DNA of 64,000 nt from Aquipuribacter nitratireducens (GTDB taxonomy: Bacteria; Actinomycetota; Actinomycetes; Actinomycetales; JBBAYJ01): positions 310,001 through 374,000 of the forward strand of contig NZ_JBBEOG010000003.1 of assembly GCF_037860835.1 (NCBI RefSeq), written 5' to 3'. The position numbers and the translations under genes were made by a program. Each line of letters starts with the position of its first letter. The first letter of the stretch is position 1. Below, in pieces: positions 60,164-64,000 of the stretch. Under the pieces are notes generated by a model. That model was not told where the DNA came from, ran no database searches, and saw only the letters and a list, made by a program, of their open reading frames with translations.

Positions 60164-61068
60164 GCCGGTGCGGGCTCCTGCGCCCGCGCCAGCCAGCCAT
60201 GGTCGACGACGAGCCTCGCCACGACGGTGGCCGGGCCCGCCAGCTCGGACCCGACGAGCCCCACACCCTCGCGGTGGCGCAGGCGCACCCGGAGACGTCC
60301 GCCCGGTACGTCGACGGTCCAGCGGCGGTGCGCGTGGCGGGACGCAGCCGCGACGGCGGCCGCGACGGCGCCGGTGCCGCACGAGAGGGTCTCCCCGACC
60401 CCCCGCTCGTGGACCCGCATCCGCAGGTAACCGGTGTGCGGGTCCTCCCCGCGCCCGACCGCCCCGATCAGCTCGACGTTCGCCCCGTGCGACGGCTCCG
60501 GCTCCAGGCCCGGCCGCACGGTGAGGTCGGCGTCGAGGACGTCCGCGGCGGCGCCGACGTCGACGACGACGTGCGGGTTGCCGACGTCGACGGCCAGGCC
60601 GGGCAGCCGCCGCACGCGCTCGCCCTGCCGCACGGTGACGGCGACGACGTCGTCGGCCACGGTCACGGGCCCCATGTCGACGGCGTAGACGGGGTAGCCA
60701 CCCGCGACCAGCCGCACCGGGCGCGCACCGGCGCGCGACAGCACGGGGACCTCGCCCGCGTCGGCGGGCACGAGGCCGGCGTCGACGAGGCCGTGGGCGA
60801 GGACCCGGACCCCGTTGCCGCACATCTCCGCGAGCGAGCCGTCGGCGTTGACGTGGTCCATGAACCAGCCGTCGCGGCCCTCGACGTCCGCACGGACGGC
60901 GCGGATCACCCCGTCGGCGCCGACGCCGGTGCGGCGGTCGCACAGGGCGCGGACCACCGCCGGGTCGAGCGGCCACGTGTCGTCGGGGTCGACGACCACG
61001 ACGAAGTCGTTGCCGGTGCCGTGGGCCTTGACGGCGTGCAGGCCGTCGGCTCGCAGGGGGGACGTCAC
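60124..61068 (-). CDS. dapF: Diaminopimelate epimerase
   Basis: The enzyme has 314 residues from a GTG overlapping the miaA stop (GTGA). It converts LL- to meso-diaminopimelate for lysine and peptidoglycan. The two catalytic cysteines are clear: Cys83 in AEMCGNGVRVLAH and Cys230 in TLSCGTGAVAAA; KAHGTGNDFVVV opens the fold and GNPHVVV is also present. The C-terminal tail (QEPAPAQDETERETTSTR) is an acidic extension over which the convergent methyltransferase gene runs. Confidence 0.95.
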   Translation of the reverse strand: MTSPLRADGLHAVKAHGTGNDFVVVVDPDDTWPLDPAVVRALCDRRTGVGADGVIRAVRADVEGRDGWFMDHVNADGSLAEMCGNGVRVLAHGLVDAGLVPADAGEVPVLSRAGARPVRLVAGGYPVYAVDMGPVTVADDVVAVTVRQGERVRRLPGLAVDVGNPHVVVDVGAAADVLDADLTVRPGLEPEPSHGANVELIGAVGRGEDPHTGYLRMRVHERGVGETLSCGTGAVAAAVAAASRHAHRRWTVDVPGGRLRVRLRHREGVGLVGSELAGPATVVARLVVDHGWLARAQEPAPAQDETERETTSTR

Positions 61069-62015
61069 CGGCCCATCATCCCCTGCAGCCGGCGCTCGAC
61101 CTCGGGGCGGACCCGCGCGAGGAGGTCCTCGACGGTGTCGCCCTCGCCGACGTCGACCCACGCGACATCCGGGTCGGCGCCGAACCACGACTCCTGGCGC
61201 CGGACCAGGCGCCGGGTCGCCGACACCGTGCGGGCCCGGGCCTCCGCCTCGTCGAGGCGCCCCGCGAGCAGGTCGAGCACCTGGGCGTAGCCGACCGCAC
61301 GGGAGGCGGTCGGCCCGTCCTCCAGACCCAGCCCCCGCAGGTGCTCGACCTCCGCGACGAGCCCCTGCTCCCACATCCGGTCGACGCGGGCGGCGATGCG
61401 CCGGTCGACGTCGCCCCGGTCCCGGCGCAGACCCACCACGACGGCGGGCACGGCACGTGAGGCCGCCCCGGGCGCCGGCAGCGAGGCGCTGAACGGGCGA
61501 CCCGTGAGCTCGACCACCTCGAGGGCGCGCACGGTCCGCCGGACGTTGCCGGGGAGGATGGCGGCGGCCGCCGCCGGGTCGACGACCCGCAGCCGCTCGT
61601 GCATGGCGAGCGCACCCGCCTCGTCGGCCTCGGCCTGCAGCCGGGCACGCACGGCTGGGTCCGTCCCGGGGAAGCGGAGGTCGTCGAGCGCGGCGCGCAC
61701 GTAGAGCCCGGACCCGCCGACGAGGACCGGCACGCGCCCGCGCGCGCGGACGTCGGCGAAGGCGGTCCGTGCGAGCCGCTGGTACTCGGCGACGGCTGCG
61801 GGCCGGGTGACCGGCCACAGGTCGAGGAGGTGGTGCGGGACGCCCCGGCGCTCCACCCCGGTCAGCTTCGCGGTGCCGACGTCCATGCCGACGTACACCT
61901 GCATGGAGTCGGCGTTGACCGCCTCCCCGTCGAGGGCCTCGCAGAGCGCGACGGCGACGTCCGACTTGCCCGTGGCGGTGGCCCCGACGACGGCGAGCAC
62001 CGGACCGGGGGTCAC
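61065..62015 (-). CDS. miaA: tRNA dimethylallyltransferase
   Basis: The enzyme has 316 residues from a GTG that overlaps the upstream stop (GTGA). The P-loop VVGATATGKSDVAV is near residue 10, followed by NADSMQVYVGMDVGTAKL and VPHHLLDLWPV, then GGSGLYVRAALDDL. It isoprenylates A37 of tRNAs that read codons beginning with U. FPGTDPAVRARLQ and RRQESWFGADP match the family. It is the middle of a dapF-miaA-dioxygenase-like unit as in other actinobacteria. Confidence 0.95.
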   Translation of the reverse strand: MTPGPVLAVVGATATGKSDVAVALCEALDGEAVNADSMQVYVGMDVGTAKLTGVERRGVPHHLLDLWPVTRPAAVAEYQRLARTAFADVRARGRVPVLVGGSGLYVRAALDDLRFPGTDPAVRARLQAEADEAGALAMHERLRVVDPAAAAAILPGNVRRTVRALEVVELTGRPFSASLPAPGAASRAVPAVVVGLRRDRGDVDRRIAARVDRMWEQGLVAEVEHLRGLGLEDGPTASRAVGYAQVLDLLAGRLDEAEARARTVSATRRLVRRQESWFGADPDVAWVDVGEGDTVEDLLARVRPEVERRLQGMMGR

Positions 62016-62764
62016 CGGGCGCGCCACGCCGCGACGAGGTACCCGACGCCGAGGGGGGCCGCCGCCAGGAGGACCCGGGCCCGCGGGCGCGTCGTCGGGA
62101 CCGGGTCGTGGGCGGCCCGGGCGCGACCCGGACCGGTGACCACGGGCGCCAGGGGCAGCGCCGGCAACGCGGCGAGGTGCGCGAGGAGGTCGACGGCCGG
62201 GCACGCGTCGGCGCCGACCTCCGGCGCCACGGCGCGCGTCCGGGCCGGGACGGGACGGCCCGCACGGGCCGCTCGCGCGAGGGAGCGGTCGACGGTCTCC
62301 CCCCGGGGGTCGTCCCCACCGGGGGCCCGGGGGCCGCGCGTGCGGGAGCCGTCGGCGAGGAGGAGCAGCCCGGTCGTGCCGGGCCGGGCGTCCTGCGCCG
62401 CGCACCAGGCCGCGGACGCGGCGGGGTCGGGCCCGACCCGGTCCCACGACGTCTCCTCCCGGCCGGGGCGCCAGTCGGGGGCGGCGTCGTGACCGGGTCG
62501 TGAGTCGAGCAGCGCGTGGCCGAGCTCGTGCGGCCAGGACCCGCGGGCGCGGGAGGGGACCGGCGGCGGGAGCGGGGAGCCGAACCCGGCGAGCGTCCCC
62601 GGCACCTGCGTCGCCACGAGGACGACCCGGTCACAGCCGTCGAGGACGTCGAGCGCCTCGTGGACGGCGTCCCGGACGGGCGCGACCTCGGGCACGGCGG
62701 TGCCCGTCAACCACGGCAGCAGGACCGGCGCCGCCGGGACCAGGCAGGCGGCGGTCACGGGCAC
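62012..62764 (-). CDS. Class III extradiol dioxygenase-like protein
   Basis: The protein has 250 residues from the GTG at 62764 (MPVTAACLVPAAPVLLPWL); 62758 is possible. Proteins in this position beside miaA (Rv2728c in M. tuberculosis) share the LigB-like extradiol dioxygenase fold. The LVPAAPVLLPWL start and DRVVLVATQVPGTLAGFGSP are consistent. The histidines expected for iron are not obvious, so activity is uncertain. It is coupled to miaA. Short TGTCAGCCC repeats lie just upstream at 62800-62830. Confidence 0.7.
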   Translation of the reverse strand: MPVTAACLVPAAPVLLPWLTGTAVPEVAPVRDAVHEALDVLDGCDRVVLVATQVPGTLAGFGSPLPPPVPSRARGSWPHELGHALLDSRPGHDAAPDWRPGREETSWDRVGPDPAASAAWCAAQDARPGTTGLLLLADGSRTRGPRAPGGDDPRGETVDRSLARAARAGRPVPARTRAVAPEVGADACPAVDLLAHLAALPALPLAPVVTGPGRARAAHDPVPTTRPRARVLLAAAPLGVGYLVAAWRAR

Positions 62765-62820
62765 CGCGTCACGGTAGCCGGGCGGGCGGCGCCGGGCCGT
62801 GTCAGCCCTGTCAGGCCCTG

Positions 62821-64000
62821 TCAGCCCTGTCCGTCCCCCTGACGGCCGTGCGGCTCCACGGGCAGCAGGCCCCCGCGGTGGGCGAGGGACACCGCCTCGG
62901 TGCGGCTGCCCGCCCCCAGCTTCGCCATGAGGTTCGACAGGTGCACGGAGACGGTCTTCTCGCTGATGAAGAGCGCGGCGCCGACCTGGCGGTTCGTCAG
63001 GCCGTGGGCGACGAGGCCGAGGACCTCGCGCTCGCGGGCCGTCAGCGGGTGCGGCAGCTCCGGCTCGGCGCCACCGGCGAGCCCGGCCCGGCGGGCCAGC
63101 GCGTCGGCGCGGTCCAGCAGGGGGGTCGCCCGCAGCTCGGTCGCGACGCCGCGGACCTGCGCGACGAGGGCCTCGACCTCGTCCCGTGAGCTGACACGGC
63201 CGCCGGAGGCGAGGAGGGCTGCGGCGAGGCCGAGGTGGCAGCGGGCGGCCTCGAAGGGGTGACCGAGGGAGGTGAACGCCGTCACCGCCTCCCGCCACGC
63301 GGGCACGGGGTCCGGGCCGAGCCGGGCGAGCTCCGCACGCAGGCGGGCCCGCCACGCCAGCGCCTCCAGGCCGGGGCGGGACCGCGGGTGGGGGTCGGCG
63401 TCGGCGCGCGCGACGAGCTCCTCGACGGCCGCCGCACGGCGCTCCGCCCGCCGGGCGAGGGCGCCGGCGCGGGTCTCGTCCCGGCGCAGCAGCGCCTCCT
63501 CGGCGACGTCGGCGAGGGCGGCCACCTCGACCGCGCCGAACCACACGAGACCGAGGTGGTCCTCACCGGCCGCGCGGGCGAGCTCGTCACGTCCCGCCCG
63601 GGCGAGGTCGGCGGCCTCCTCGGGGCGCCCCTGCCAGCGGCGCAGCTCGGCGAGGCACCCGTCGACGACGACCTGGACCCCGAGGTCGAGCCCGCGCAGG
63701 GGAACGAGCCGCTCGACGGCGGCGTCGGCCGCCTCGTCGCCGCGGCCGACGGCGACGTAGAGGTCGATCGCCGCGAGCCGGGCGGAGGGCGTGTCGGGCG
63801 CGAGGTCGGTGTCGGCCTCCGGACGGGAGCGCCAGCGCCCCGTCATGTACCGGGCGAGGCGGCGCAGCACCCGCAGCTCGACGGCGAGCGGGCTCCACAG
63901 CAGCCCCGCCGCCCCGGCTCGCTCGACGGCGTCGTCGGCCACCGCGAGGGCGCCCTCGAGGTCGCCGCGGTGGTGCCGGGACCAGCCGAGGTTGACCGAG
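62821..64000 (-). CDS. LuxR-type transcriptional regulator, cut by the right edge
   Basis: At least 393 residues lie in the window; the start is beyond the edge. The C-terminus (from about 63060 down to 62850) is a LuxR helix-turn-helix: PLTAREREVLGLVAHGLTNR, QVGAALFISEKTVSVHLSN and LMAKLGAGSRTEAVSLAHRG. Everything before it is alpha-helical, tetratricopeptide-like repeats rich in Ala, Arg and Glu (GRPEEAADLARAGRDELARA). This plan suits the large LAL-type regulators with an N-terminal ATPase, which would be outside the window. Confidence 0.87.
   Translation of the reverse strand, partial: SVNLGWSRHHRGDLEGALAVADDAVERAGAAGLLWSPLAVELRVLRRLARYMTGRWRSRPEADTDLAPDTPSARLAAIDLYVAVGRGDEAADAAVERLVPLRGLDLGVQVVVDGCLAELRRWQGRPEEAADLARAGRDELARAAGEDHLGLVWFGAVEVAALADVAEEALLRRDETRAGALARRAERRAAAVEELVARADADPHPRSRPGLEALAWRARLRAELARLGPDPVPAWREAVTAFTSLGHPFEAARCHLGLAAALLASGGRVSSRDEVEALVAQVRGVATELRATPLLDRADALARRAGLAGGAEPELPHPLTAREREVLGLVAHGLTNRQVGAALFISEKTVSVHLSNLMAKLGAGSRTEAVSLAHRGGLLPVEPHGRQGDGQG

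Noticed and set aside
1-64000. tRNA, rRNA, CRISPR, insertion sequence or prophage elements
   Set aside because: I looked for T-loop sequences, repeat-spacer arrays, terminal inverted repeats with transposase frames and phage genes, and found none.

Overview
The window is about three-quarters G+C, almost wall to wall with genes, uses many GTG starts and joins genes through 4-bp GTGA/ATGA overlaps. This points to a high-GC actinobacterium (Actinomycetota), probably outside the mycolic-acid producers. The order sigA ... PAC2 ... nrdJ-nrdR-lysM/lexA ... hflX ... dapF-miaA matches, from memory, the Mycobacterium tuberculosis sigA-to-miaA block (about Rv2703 to Rv2728c), so this is conserved chromosomal core with lineage-specific inserts. 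I see no insertion sequence, prophage, CRISPR array, tRNA or rRNA.

Left part (1-13.5 kb): a frameshifted GNAT gene running off the edge, the topoisomerase IV ATPase subunit parE divergent from a DUF7455 gene, a DUF456 membrane protein, a secreted coiled-coil protein, then four adjacent membrane-anchored paralogues of unknown function (5006-9955). The principal sigma factor sigA lies upstream of them and ends in a strong hairpin. Upstream of sigA come a HhH-GPD DNA repair protein, a UspA protein and a divergent NUDIX hydrolase.

13.5-26.7 kb: a metY-metX methionine pair on the minus strand with a recognisable SAM-IV riboswitch in front, a sigma factor with a coupled partner, DUF4192, DUF1232 and DUF885 proteins, a multi-PAS protein with a degenerate GGDEF domain, the PAC2 pair, a matrixin-like protease and two small coupled unknowns.

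26.8-47.5 kb: PPi-dependent phosphofructokinase and an alpha/beta hydrolase; a secreted M14 peptidase interrupted by an in-frame amber codon; a ubiquitin-like MoaD/ThiS protein coupled to a six-Asp-box beta-propeller; a YeaQ-like protein; an AI-2E transporter with an 18-bp repeat; an orphan hydrogenase-maturation-type protease; a Nei-type glycosylase; a small peptide locus leading into a GGDEF/EAL protein; a MerR/HEAT regulatory pair; an F420-reductase-like oxidoreductase; secreted proteins including a ThuA protein.

47.6-64 kb: the B12-dependent ribonucleotide reductase nrdJ with its repressor nrdR, divergent LysM and lexA genes sharing an intergenic region with three SOS-like boxes, dinG with an aminotransferase, hflX, two coupled CaCA cation antiporters with a methyltransferase, dapF-miaA with an extradiol-dioxygenase-like gene, and a LuxR-type regulator running off the right edge. 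DNA repair, damage control and dNTP supply (parE, HhH-GPD, Nei, nrdJ/nrdR, lexA, dinG) are the main common theme.
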